Shown piece after piece: positions 8,049 to 15,471 of a stretch of 64,000 nucleotides of DNA; position 1 is the stretch's first letter, and every line of letters begins with the position of its first letter. The stretch lies in the NCBI GenBank assembly GCA_965221755.1, contig OZ244921.1, positions 1,178,001 through 1,242,000 on the forward strand, given 5' to 3'. Origin of the DNA: Azophilus sp965221755. Its GTDB lineage: Bacteria; Pseudomonadota; Gammaproteobacteria; Pseudomonadales; Azotimanducaceae. The translations under genes were made by a program, and so were the position numbers. The notes under the pieces are model-generated. The model saw only the letters and a program-made list of their open reading frames with translations, did no database searches and had not been told where the DNA came from.

Positions 8049-8406
8049 GGGGGCGATGCGGTTTCGACGTGGGTCTCAAAGCAAAAGGTGCATGCCGAGA
8101 GCGTAGCGGCTCTCGCTAAACAATCGCTGCAAACCCATAGTTGCCAACGACGACAACTACGCACTAGCGGCCTAAACCGCCGCTAACGCTGATGATCCCT
8201 CGCCTGCGGGGTGAACTCGGCGGCAAAGACAGCAGGATCGCGCTTTCGCCCGCGCCTGGGGGCGGCAGCGTCAAAACCTTCCGGGCTCGCCAACAGCGCC
8301 TTGGCCGCCGGGCCGCTTGCGGTTAAAGCAATAGACGGACCCTAAGCATGTAGAGCCGATTGCGGCGAACCCACGGACGCGGGTTCGACTCCCGCCGCCT
8401 CCACCA
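8049..8406 (+). ncRNA. ssrA: tmRNA (ssrA)
   Basis: This is transfer-messenger RNA, which rescues stalled ribosomes by trans-translation with SmpB. The 5' end GGGGGCGATGCGGTTTCGAC pairs with the 3' end CGCCTCC to form the 7-bp acceptor stem, and an encoded ACCA follows. The T-arm GGGTTCGACTCCC is intact just before it. The tag frame starts at GCC (8143) after the usual ATAGTT context and reads ANDDNYALAA, then TAA at 8173-8175. The terminal LAA is the ClpXP/ClpAP degradation signal. Pseudoknot-forming GC-rich arms fill the rest of the molecule. Ends were set from the acceptor pairing. Confidence 0.96.
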
Positions 8407-8526
8407 ACCCCAGCCAAACCGATCAAGCAACCCTTGGCCCATCCGCATGGACCCTGCGTCACCACGCAGAACTCCCGCTCCTTGAACTGTTGATCGGCTG
8501 CCCTCAAGTTGATTGCCGCCGCACCA

Positions 8527-8991
8527 TTAACGTTCCAGCCGAAACACCGCTGCGCGGTCGGCGCCTGCCGGATCGTTGCGAAAGTCGGCCACGATCTCCG
8601 GGTAGTCGGGCTCGTACTTGTCCAGCCAAGCGTTGAGGATGGTTTCCGTATCTTCCGACACCGCAACCGCATTCAATGCAAAGGTGCTGTCGCCAAACCG
8701 CAGTTCCACTGGCGAAGCCGTGCCGATCTTCCGCGCCCAGCCGCCGTTCCTGTCGCCCACTACATAGAGGTCGTTGGCGACTTCAATGACCCAGATGATC
8801 ACCACGCACGGCAGGCCGCCGGGCACCTTGAGTCTGACCTCGTGCACTGAGGAGGTGTCCGGCCAGGTTTCTGGGGGTTGCGCCTGCCTACCACCGATGA
8901 AGAACCCGGGCAACGGGCCGATCGGCGCGGCGACCACCACCACAAGGACGACGACACCCAGCAGGGCGCCCAGCACTTTCAGAATCTTCAC
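8527..8991 (-). CDS. Membrane-anchored hypothetical protein
   Basis: I do not recognise this about 154-residue protein with certainty. A single N-terminal transmembrane segment (LGALLGVVVLVVVVAAPIG) is followed by a soluble domain with VHEVRLKVPGG, YVVGDRNGGWARKIG and LNAWLDKYEPDYPEIV. The pattern of strands and the WARKI segment recall the deazaflavin-dependent nitroreductase/DUF385 split-barrel fold, but this is a weak guess. The start was placed at GTG because a strong GGAGG ribosome site lies 5 nt before it. The in-frame ATG 45 nt upstream lacks one. It faces ssrA convergently. Confidence 0.65.
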   Translation of the reverse strand: MKILKVLGALLGVVVLVVVVAAPIGPLPGFFIGGRQAQPPETWPDTSSVHEVRLKVPGGLPCVVIIWVIEVANDLYVVGDRNGGWARKIGTASPVELRFGDSTFALNAVAVSEDTETILNAWLDKYEPDYPEIVADFRNDPAGADRAAVFRLER

Positions 8992-9096
8992 GCTTCCCTC
9001 CAATTCGGCTGACGGATCACTGAGATCCACAATCAATCAACGATCCCACAGTTGGCTGCTGGTCGCTGCCTGTTCTTGGCTTGGGCCTTCATCCAT

Positions 9097-9486
9097 TCAA
9101 GCTCCGCAAGGCTTGGAGGGCGGACTGCCGCCCGCCTCGCCAATTCCCACGCCCACCCGGGCAAGAAGCGACTGCCAAAAGCTTGAAGCCGCGCCGCAAA
9201 GCGCCGTCATCGCACTCCAAACTGCCACCGCGGCGGAGACGATCGTGACCCGGTTGAACCGATCCGCCAAGCGGGCGATTGGCACCCCCAGCGTTGCGTG
9301 GAACAGGGCGAAGGCGACGCCGGACAACAGGCCCAACTGCAGGTCCGAAAGGGAAAACTCAGCCCGAATGTCCTGCAGCAGGATGGACAGGATCTGCCGA
9401 TCCATGAAGCTGAACGCGCAGGCCAAGGCGAGCATGCCCAGCACGTACCAGCGATAATGCCTTGACACCGATCTCACTTGGCCCAC
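9097..9486 (-). pseudogene. MFS transporter, N-terminal fragment
   Basis: The 129 residues match the first third of a major facilitator superfamily transporter of about 430 residues. They show helix 1 (YVLGMLALACAFSFMDRQIL), the motif-A region between helices 2 and 3 (GVPIARLADRFNR) and the GEAGGSPPS motif that normally leads into helix 5. Directly after SPPS the reading leaves the family (KPCGA) and stops. The remaining eight or so helices are not found downstream, so this is a 3'-deleted remnant. Confidence 0.85.
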
Positions 9487-9613
9487 GTCAACTTGCCTCT
9501 GCCATGATCACCCTTTCCCTGCGACGGATTGCCATTTAACCGGATCGCAGAGCAACATCACAGTTGCAGTGCGCAATCCAACTTCATGAAGGCCTCATGT
9601 CCGCGTCTCGCGG

Positions 9614-9855
9614 CTACAACTCGCCGAAGGGCAATGCCGCGACTCCGGCGCCCAAGGGCAGTCTGACATCGCCCGAATGCACCACGTAGCCGGATTTGGC
9701 TGCGCTGCCCAAGTCCTGCTGGAGGATTTTTACGGCCTTGGCCATCGCGGGGCGCGGCGTTGCCGACAGCTTGACCTCTATGGGAACCGGCCAGCCAGCC
9801 GCATCCACCACGAAATCCACCTCAGTCCCTGCTTGGGTTCGCCAAATGGAGGCCT
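9614..9855 (-). pseudogene. C-terminal fragment of a DUF4143-type AAA ATPase
   Basis: The frame reads WRTQAGTEVDFVVD, then WPVPIEVKLSATP and GYVVHSGDVRLPLG. This is the PD-(D/E)xK-like DUF4143 domain at the C-terminus of a family of AAA ATPases of about 400 residues. The ATPase domain and the rest of DUF4143 are missing. At its 5' end it abuts, tail to tail within a few bases, the remnant on the opposite strand, so the junction near 9850 is a rearrangement breakpoint. A second, better-preserved member is decaying at about 58.6 kb. Confidence 0.8.
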
Positions 9856-10112
9856 CCATGGACATCTACGCCCACGGCGGCGCCCTCGACTACGAGATCA
9901 TCGCCTCGGACAGCGACCGGTTCGACGTCAACATCACCCGTTGCGACTACACGCGCATGATGGAGGACTTGGGCGCGCGCGACATCGGCCACCTGCTGAT
10001 CTGCAATCTCGACTACGCCGTCGCCGCAAGGGCGGGGATGGACTTGACCCGATCCCAGACGCAGATGCAGGGCGCCGCCTTCTGCGACTTCCGCTATCGC
10101 CGCAGGGCCTGA
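9855..10112 (+). pseudogene. L-2-amino-thiazoline-4-carboxylic acid hydrolase-like, C-terminal fragment
   Basis: The frame MDIYAHGGALDYEII, FDVNITRCDYTRMMEDLG, HLLICNLDYAV and RSQTQMQGAAFCDFRYRR matches the C-terminal part of the ATC hydrolase family. The conserved Cys of NITRC, the CNLDY segment and the GAAFCDF motif are present. About the first half of a typical protein is missing, and the frame upstream of the ATG is the antisense of the DUF4143 remnant. It might still be translated from its ATG, but it lacks the full domain. Confidence 0.75.
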
Positions 10113-10172
10113 GTTCGGCACCCCCATGCCAGCGCGACCGGCCCGGCCGCAACCTGACATCAGTTCAATATG

Positions 10173-10268
10173 CGTGCTCAGAAACATCTCGGAACCCGAC
10201 CCACGCAACGAGCGCGGAGTTTCGCGCAGCGAAACTCCATCCGCCTCCCGCCCGTCGGGCGGGAGGCG
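10173..10268 (+). repeat. Dispersed two-hairpin repeat, copy B
   Basis: The only copy lying on the plus strand, and the only one whose downstream gene is also on the plus strand. It begins GTGCTCAGAAACATCTCGG, followed by AACCCGACCCACGCAAC, hairpin 2 and the 11-bp GC-rich hairpin 1 shared with copy A. A promoter for the cytochrome gene starts 4 nt after hairpin 1. Confidence 0.9.
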
Positions 10269-10271
10269 GAA

Positions 10272-10299
10272 TTGCAGGCACCGGCCAGTTCCCTATAAT
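10272..10299 (+). promoter_or_regulatory. Sigma-70-type promoter of the cytochrome gene
   Basis: TTGCAG, a 16-nt spacer and a perfect TATAAT. Transcription would begin around 10306, upstream of all likely start codons of the cytochrome. Confidence 0.65.
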
Positions 10300-10349
10300 T
10301 GCGCCGCTCCCAAGGGCTGGATGTTGAATTGATCTTGAAGCGGAAAACG

Positions 10350-10784
10350 ATGCTGGCGGCGGCTCTCCTGGTGGGTGGCGCGCTGAACAGCGGCTTGGCG
10401 GCAGCCGACCCGGCCGATGAGATTCGGGCGCGGCTCAAGCCCTTCGGCGATGTGTGCCGGGTCGGGCAGGATTGCGGGGGCCTTGAAGGCGGCGCCGAGG
10501 CGGCGAGCGTCCCCGCCGTGGCCGCGGCCGGGGCGGCGACCGGATTGAGCGGCCAGCAAATCTACGACCGGTTCTGCTTTGCCTGCCACAACACAGGCGT
10601 TGGCGAGGCGCCCCTGTTCGGCAGTTTGGAGCAGTGGCAGCCGCGCATCGACCAAGGCATGGAGCAGCTGCTTTCGGTGTCGCTCGCCGGCATCGGCCTG
10701 ATGCCGCCCATGGGCACCTGCATAACTTGCTCCGAGGATGAGATGCGGGCGGCGATTCAGTACATGGTGGACAGCGCCCAATAG
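10350..10784 (+). CDS. Periplasmic c-type cytochrome, cytochrome c5 family
   Basis: This single-haem electron carrier has signal peptide LAAALLVGGALNSGLAAA, haem-attachment motif CFACH preceded by GQQIYDRF, and a LMPPMG segment supplying the Met axial ligand. An extra Cys pair (CITCSEDEM) after the Met ligand is typical of cytochrome c5, where it forms a disulphide. The start is uncertain: ATG is given, but TTG codons at 10329 or 10335 would add the positively charged LKRKT expected at the head of a signal peptide. The domain is preceded by a linker containing two further Cys (DVCRVGQDCGG). Confidence 0.88.
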   Translation: MLAAALLVGGALNSGLAAADPADEIRARLKPFGDVCRVGQDCGGLEGGAEAASVPAVAAAGAATGLSGQQIYDRFCFACHNTGVGEAPLFGSLEQWQPRIDQGMEQLLSVSLAGIGLMPPMGTCITCSEDEMRAAIQYMVDSAQ

Positions 10785-10942
10785 GCAGCCTCCTCGACGG
10801 AGCTCCCCCAATCGATTGCCGGGGCGCGAACCTTCGGCTCGCCGCGCCTGCGGGCCGGCCTGCGCTCGAAGCCGCTCCAATGGAAGCGCGCACCGTCCTC
10901 GCAATCACGCCGTTCCCGTGGCGGCGGCCCAGCGCCAATGCT

Positions 10943-12475
10943 TCAGCTTCCCGCCATCTTCTCCCAGTCGATGGCGCGGTAGCTGAGCGCCTCCGCGACT
11001 TCCCGCACGCCGATGGCCTGGGTTTGGTTCAGGTCGCTCACCGTCCAAGCCACCTTGATGATCTTGTGGTAGCTGCGGCCGGACAGGCGGTAGGTGTCGA
11101 TGGCTTCGGTGAGCAGCGCTTGGGCGGCGTTGGCGATCGGCGCCTGCTTGGCGGCGACGGGGCCGGCGAGCTGGCTGTTCAAGGCCCCCTGCCGGGCCAG
11201 TTGCCGTTGGCGGACGGCGGTGACGGCCGCAGCCAGGGCGGCGGTGTCGGTAGCCGGCCCGCTGCGGTCGGCAAGCACTTCCTTGGGCAGGTTGGGCAGC
11301 CACAACTGCATGTCGATGCGGTCCAGCAAGGGGCCGGAGATGCGCGCTTGGTAGGCCTGCACCTGCCTTGGCTGGCACCGGCAAGCGCCTTGGGCGCAGA
11401 CCCGGCCCGCCGGGCAGGGGTTCATGGCGGCGATGAGTTGGAAGTTGGCGGGATAGGTGACCCGGTAGTTGGCGCGGGCGATGGTGGCCTGTTGGGATTC
11501 CAGCGGCTCGCGCAGAAGGTTCAGCACCCGGGGCTGGAAGTGCGGCATCTCGTCCAGGAAGAGCACGCCGTGATGGGCGAGCGACGCCTCGCCGGGGGAG
11601 GCCCGGCCACCGCCGCCGATGATGGCGGGCGCGCTGGCTGAGTGGTGCGGATCCCGCCACGGGATGGCTTCGTAGGCTTCGCGCATGAGGCCGGCGCTCG
11701 AGTAGATGGCGGCCACCTCCAAGGCTTGGGATTCGTTGAGCGTCGGCAGCAGATTGAGCAGGCTGCGGGCCAGCATGGTCTTGCCGGCCCCGGGCGGACC
11801 GACCATGAGGAAGTGATGGCCACCCGCTGCGGCCACCTGCAAGGCGCGTTTGGCGGTTCGCTGGCCCTTCACCAAGCTCAGCAGATCGACGGCCGCTTTC
11901 GGCGCCGGCCTTGGCGGGGTTCGGGCGGGCGGCGGCTTGCTGGGGTCGGCCAGCAATTCGAGCACTTCAGCCAAGTGGGCGCAGGGAACCACCGTCCTTG
12001 AGCTGACCAGCGCCGCTTCCGCCCGGTTGGCCTCGGGCACCACCAAAATGGCGTTCTCATCGTCCATGGCCAAGGCCGCCGGCAGCACGCCTCGGGTGTG
12101 CCGCAGAGCGCCGTAGAGGCCCAGCTCGGCAAGAAACTCGAAGCGGTGCAGATGCGCAGCCGGCACTTGATGGGTGGCGACCAAGAGGCTGATGGCGATG
12201 GCGAGGTCGAAGCGCCCGCCCTGCTTGGCAAGGTCCGCCGGCGCCAAGTTGACCACCACCCGCCCTTGGGGAAAGCGCAACTGGTTGTTCTCGATGGCGC
12301 TGCGCACCCGGTCGCGGGCCTCGCGGACCGTGGCCTCCGGCAGCCCCACCAAGTTGAAGCGCGGCAATCCGCCGCCGACATGGGCCTCCACCGTGACCTT
12401 GGGCGCGGCCATGCCCAACTGCGCCCGGGCGCGCACCGCCGCATTGGACGGCGGCTCCTTAGTTGCGGCGTTCAT
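10943..12475 (-). CDS. comM: ComM/YifB-family AAA+ Mg-chelatase-like ATPase
   Basis: ComM is a hexameric helicase that promotes branch migration during integration of DNA taken up by natural transformation. Domains in order: an N-terminal Lon-protease-like fold (PRFNLVGLPEATVREARDRV, then VVVNLAPADLAKQGGRFDLA), a ChlI-type AAA+ module with Walker A GPPGAGKTMLAR, Walker B VLFLDEMPHF and AAMNPCP, and a C-terminal domain with LLDRIDM and LSGRSYHK. The start is the ATG before NAATKEPP. The 511-residue length is normal. It is monocistronic here. Confidence 0.93.
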   Translation of the reverse strand: MNAATKEPPSNAAVRARAQLGMAAPKVTVEAHVGGGLPRFNLVGLPEATVREARDRVRSAIENNQLRFPQGRVVVNLAPADLAKQGGRFDLAIAISLLVATHQVPAAHLHRFEFLAELGLYGALRHTRGVLPAALAMDDENAILVVPEANRAEAALVSSRTVVPCAHLAEVLELLADPSKPPPARTPPRPAPKAAVDLLSLVKGQRTAKRALQVAAAGGHHFLMVGPPGAGKTMLARSLLNLLPTLNESQALEVAAIYSSAGLMREAYEAIPWRDPHHSASAPAIIGGGGRASPGEASLAHHGVLFLDEMPHFQPRVLNLLREPLESQQATIARANYRVTYPANFQLIAAMNPCPAGRVCAQGACRCQPRQVQAYQARISGPLLDRIDMQLWLPNLPKEVLADRSGPATDTAALAAAVTAVRQRQLARQGALNSQLAGPVAAKQAPIANAAQALLTEAIDTYRLSGRSYHKIIKVAWTVSDLNQTQAIGVREVAEALSYRAIDWEKMAGS

Positions 12476-12639
12476 GGTGGATGGTCCTGCGCGGTTGCCC
12501 GATTGGCGACTGTGGGGACCGACCATGCTAAGGAGCGGCTGCGGCTTTCTCTACGGCCAATCTCGCAACGGGTTGTGCGAGATGTCGCAGAACTTCGGTT
12601 ACATGCCAGTGCATGCCGCCGCACTGAAGCGCATGCCGC

Positions 12640-12656
12640 CGCACTGATTTGGTGCG
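12640..12656. promoter_or_regulatory. NtrC-type enhancer site
   Basis: CGCACTGATTTGGTGCG fits the NtrC dyad (TGCAC-N7-GTGCA type) in both half-sites, with mismatches only at the outermost bases. A half-site GCACTGA lies exactly 20 bp upstream in the tandem repeat, two helical turns away. The distance of about 105 bp to the sigma-54-like element is normal for NtrC. Confidence 0.6.
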
Positions 12657-12760
12657 AAAGCCGAGGTCGCGCCAAACCGAGGCCGAACCCGCGGCAAGCT
12701 GTCTTCGGGCGTGAACGACGCGACCGCAACCGGCTCCCGAACCGATCCTTTCCCGGCACT

Positions 12761-12776
12761 TGGCACGAATCCTGAT
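12761..12776 (+). promoter_or_regulatory. Candidate sigma-54 promoter
   Basis: TGGCACG matches the -24 block perfectly. After the right spacing comes CTGAT where TTGCA/T is expected, so the -12 block is degenerate (GA in place of GC). It is supported mainly by the NtrC-like site upstream and the nitrogen genes downstream. Confidence 0.5.
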
Positions 12777-12851
12777 TGGAGCCTAACTGGTCCTATTGGA
12801 CTCAGGGTCGCTTTGGCGGCTCACCAACAAACGCAAGACAGGGGTTCATCC

Positions 12852-13565
12852 ATGAAGAGATCACTCGTTAGTTTGCTGGCCTTTGCCGCTGGCGCCGCCT
12901 CGGCAGCGGAGTTTTCCGGCAACGTGACCTATGCAACCGACTACCGCTTTCGCGGCATTTCCCAAGGCGACCGCTCCCAAGCCATTCAGGGCGGCTTCGA
13001 CCTTGAACTGGAGAACGGCTTTTACGTCGGCACTTGGGCGTCGAACGTGGCCGCCTGGTCCGGCGGCACCATCGAGACCGACTACTACGGCGGTTTCGGC
13101 GGCGAATTCTCCGACAGCGTCGCCTACGACGTTGGCGTGCTCTACTACGGCTATCCCGAGGACGACGCCTCTCCGGACTTGGACTACGTTGAGATTTACG
13201 GCAGCGTCAGCATCGAGGACTTCACCGTCGGCGCGGCGTTCTCCCCAGACTACTTCGCCAGCACCGGCGACTTCTGGTACCTGTACGGCGCCTACTCCTA
13301 CGGCTTGGTGGAAAACGTCTCCTTGGACCTCCACTTCGGCTGGAACATCTTTGACGGCAAGTCCAACGGCGAGGCCTTCGGCATCGGCGAGATCGGCGAT
13401 CCCGAGAGCAGCTACATCGACTACTCCGTGGGCCTTGGCACCTCCGGCATGGGCCTCGACTGGGGCATCGCCCTCATTGGCACCAACCTGAGCGAGAGCG
13501 AGTGCGGCGGCGGCTCCGCGAATTGCGACACAACGGTCGTGGTTTCGGTGTCGAAAAGCCTGTAA
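12852..13565 (+). CDS. TorF-family putative porin
   Basis: This is a predicted outer-membrane beta-barrel of about 237 residues. The signal peptide MKRSLVSLLAFAAGAASAA is followed by the family hallmark TYATDYRFRGISQGDRSQA, an opening strand of this barrel family, and many alternating aromatic strands (GFYVGTWASNV, YDVGVLYYGYP, WYLYGAYSYGL), ending in VVVSVSKSL. An AGGGGTT-like ribosome site precedes the ATG. Members of this family often sit upstream of glnK-amtB and are induced under nitrogen limitation. A role in uptake of nitrogen compounds is inference. Confidence 0.85.
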   Translation: MKRSLVSLLAFAAGAASAAEFSGNVTYATDYRFRGISQGDRSQAIQGGFDLELENGFYVGTWASNVAAWSGGTIETDYYGGFGGEFSDSVAYDVGVLYYGYPEDDASPDLDYVEIYGSVSIEDFTVGAAFSPDYFASTGDFWYLYGAYSYGLVENVSLDLHFGWNIFDGKSNGEAFGIGEIGDPESSYIDYSVGLGTSGMGLDWGIALIGTNLSESECGGGSANCDTTVVVSVSKSL

Positions 13566-13652
13566 TTGGGCGAAAATTCTTTGGCGCTGCCAGCGAGCGG
13601 CCAAGCTGGCGGCAGCGCTCAGGGATCTTCCACATCCAACAGGAGAAAACCT

Positions 13653-13991
13653 ATGAAACTCATCTCAGCCATCATCAAGCCCTTCAAGCTCGACGACGTG
13701 CGCGAGGCGCTTTCCGCCATCGGCGTCCAAGGCATGACGGTGACCGAAGTCAAAGGCTTCGGGCGCCAGAAGGGCCACACCGAGCTTTACCGGGGCGCTG
13801 AGTACGTCGTGGACTTCCTGCCCAAGGTCAAGGTGGAGGTCGCGGCTGACGACGGCCTGCTCGACCAGGTGCTGGAGGCCATCACCAGCGCCGCAAACAC
13901 AGGCAAAGTGGGCGACGGCAAGATCTTCGTCACCTCTTTGGAGGAAGTGGTGCGCATCCGCACCGGAGAAACCGGGTCCGAGGCGGTCTAG
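13653..13991 (+). CDS. glnK: GlnK, PII nitrogen signal-transduction protein
   Basis: This trimeric regulator senses 2-oxoglutarate and ATP/ADP and blocks AmtB when nitrogen is plentiful. The 112-residue sequence has MKLISAIIKPFKLDDVREAL, the T-loop GFGRQKGHTELYRGAEYVVDF (cited as GHTELYRGAEY, with the uridylylated Tyr51), the B-loop TGKVGDGKIFV, and the C-terminal RTGETG. The start is fixed by an AGGAG ribosome site. Adjacency to amtB makes it GlnK rather than GlnB. Confidence 0.95.
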   Translation: MKLISAIIKPFKLDDVREALSAIGVQGMTVTEVKGFGRQKGHTELYRGAEYVVDFLPKVKVEVAADDGLLDQVLEAITSAANTGKVGDGKIFVTSLEEVVRIRTGETGSEAV

Positions 13992-14102
13992 CGCCGGGCC
14001 TTTTCATGGAAGGTGAGCGCAGCCCCTAGGCTAGCCCACTGTTCCTTTTACTGCCGGCGGCGTCGCATTGGGACGCGCCCAAGGCTTTAGGAGAAAAAGA
14101 TT

Positions 14103-15347
14103 GTGGAAGATCTGATTCAAACCAACTACGCGCTCGACACCTTCTACTTTTTGGTCATGGGGGTGTTGGTGATGTTCATGGCGCCGGGCTTTGCCATGCT
14201 TGAAGCGGGCATGGTTCGCGCCAAGAACACCTCGGAAATTCTCACCAAGAACGTCGCGCTGTTCGCCATCGCCTGCATCATGTACATGGTCTGCGGGTAC
14301 TTCATCATGTACCCGGGCGCGGGCGAAGGCGCTTGGCTGCCCATCCTGGGGCTCGGCATCGGCGAGGAGAACACCGCGGAGGCGGTGCTGGCCTCGGGCG
14401 GCGAGACCTATTACTCCGTGCGTTCGGACTACTTCTTCCAAGTGGTGTTCGTGGCGACGGCGATGTCCATCGTCTCCGGCGCCGTGGCGGAACGCATGAA
14501 GCTTTGGGCGTTTTTGGCGTTTGCGGTGGTGATGACGGGTTTCATCTACCCCGTGCAGGGCTTCTGGAAGTGGGGCGGCGGGGCCTTGGACGCGCTCGGC
14601 TTCGTGGACTTTGCCGGCTCCGGCGTGGTTCACATGTGCGGCGCCACTGCGGCGCTGGCCGGGGTGCTGCTGCTCGGCCCGCGCAGCGGCAAGTACGGCG
14701 CGGACGGCAAGGTGAATGCCCTGCCCGGCGCCAACATGCCGTTGGCGACGCTGGGCATGTTCATCCTCTGGTTTGGCTGGTTCGGGTTCAACGGCGGGTC
14801 GGAGCTGAAGGTCAGCAACGTCGATGAGGCCAACGCGGTGTCGCAGGTGTTCGTGAACACCAACATCGCTGCCTGCGGCGGCTTGCTGGCGGCGCTCATC
14901 CTGGCCCGTTTGATGTTTGGCAAGGCTGACCTCACCATGGCGTTGAACGGGGCTCTGGCGGGGCTGGTCTCGATCACCGCGTCACCGCTGTCGGGCAGCG
15001 TCGAGCTGTCCCTGCTCGTCGGCGCAGTGGGCGGCCTCTTGGTGGTGTTCTCCATCACGTTGTTCGACAAGCTCAGGATCGACGACCCGGTGGGTGCCAT
15101 ATCCGTGCATGGTTCGGCCGGCATTTGGGGGCTGCTTGCAGCCTGCCTGACCGACCCCGAGGCCACCTTGGTGGCGCAGCTCATCGGCATCGTCGCGATT
15201 TTCGCTTGGACCTTCATCGCCAGCTTCATCGTTTGGTTCGTCCTCAAGAAGGCGATGGGCATCCGCATCTCCGAGGAGGAGGAGTACGCTGGCGCCGACT
15301 TGGCCGAGACGGGCATCGAAGCCTACCCGGAGTTCGTGAAGGCCTAA
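14103..15347 (+). CDS. amtB: AmtB ammonium channel
   Basis: This trimeric inner-membrane ammonia/ammonium channel is regulated by GlnK. The 414-residue protein has eleven hydrophobic segments, the conserved AMLEAGMVRAKNT loop after helix 1, GSGVVHMCGATAAL-type His (SGVVHMCG) and the second pore His in ISVHGSAGIWGLL, forming the twin-His pore. No long leader peptide is present: the chain starts MEDLIQTNYALDTFYFLVMG. The start is GTG preceded by TAGGAG. A strong intrinsic terminator follows. Confidence 0.95.
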   Translation: MEDLIQTNYALDTFYFLVMGVLVMFMAPGFAMLEAGMVRAKNTSEILTKNVALFAIACIMYMVCGYFIMYPGAGEGAWLPILGLGIGEENTAEAVLASGGETYYSVRSDYFFQVVFVATAMSIVSGAVAERMKLWAFLAFAVVMTGFIYPVQGFWKWGGGALDALGFVDFAGSGVVHMCGATAALAGVLLLGPRSGKYGADGKVNALPGANMPLATLGMFILWFGWFGFNGGSELKVSNVDEANAVSQVFVNTNIAACGGLLAALILARLMFGKADLTMALNGALAGLVSITASPLSGSVELSLLVGAVGGLLVVFSITLFDKLRIDDPVGAISVHGSAGIWGLLAACLTDPEATLVAQLIGIVAIFAWTFIASFIVWFVLKKAMGIRISEEEEYAGADLAETGIEAYPEFVKA

Positions 15348-15412
15348 GGACCGCTCCCATTGGCCACCGCACTTCGCCGGAGGCGTGGCCTTCGGCGAAG
15401 CGTGTACGATAA

Positions 15413-15451
15413 GCGCCTTGGGCGGACCGCTCGCCCAAGGCGCTTTCTTTT
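15413..15451 (+). terminator. Intrinsic terminator after amtB
   Basis: A 12-bp perfect stem (GCGCCTTGGGCG / CGCCCAAGGCGC) with a 7-nt loop is followed at once by TTTCTTTT. It separates amtB from thrC, whose ATG lies about 20 nt further on, so some thrC transcription may read through or be attenuated here. Confidence 0.9.
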
Positions 15452-15471
15452 GCGGACATTGAAGGAGGGGC

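Larger units (their letters stand above)
12476..12851. other. Divergent control region between comM and the porin-glnK-amtB genes
   Basis: No gene is apparent. It contains a 20-bp tandem repeat (two copies of GCATGCCGCCGCACTGA at 12611 and 12631), an NtrC-like palindrome overlapping the second copy, and a sigma-54-like -24 element about 105 bp further on. The layout is that of an enhancer-dependent nitrogen promoter. Confidence 0.6.

Noticed and set aside
8373..8406. A tRNA gene
   Set aside because: The T-arm and acceptor belong to the tRNA-like end of tmRNA; there is no anticodon arm.
12611..12650. Short CRISPR-like repeat
   Set aside because: Only two copies with a 20-bp period and no spacer variation; better explained as paired regulator half-sites.
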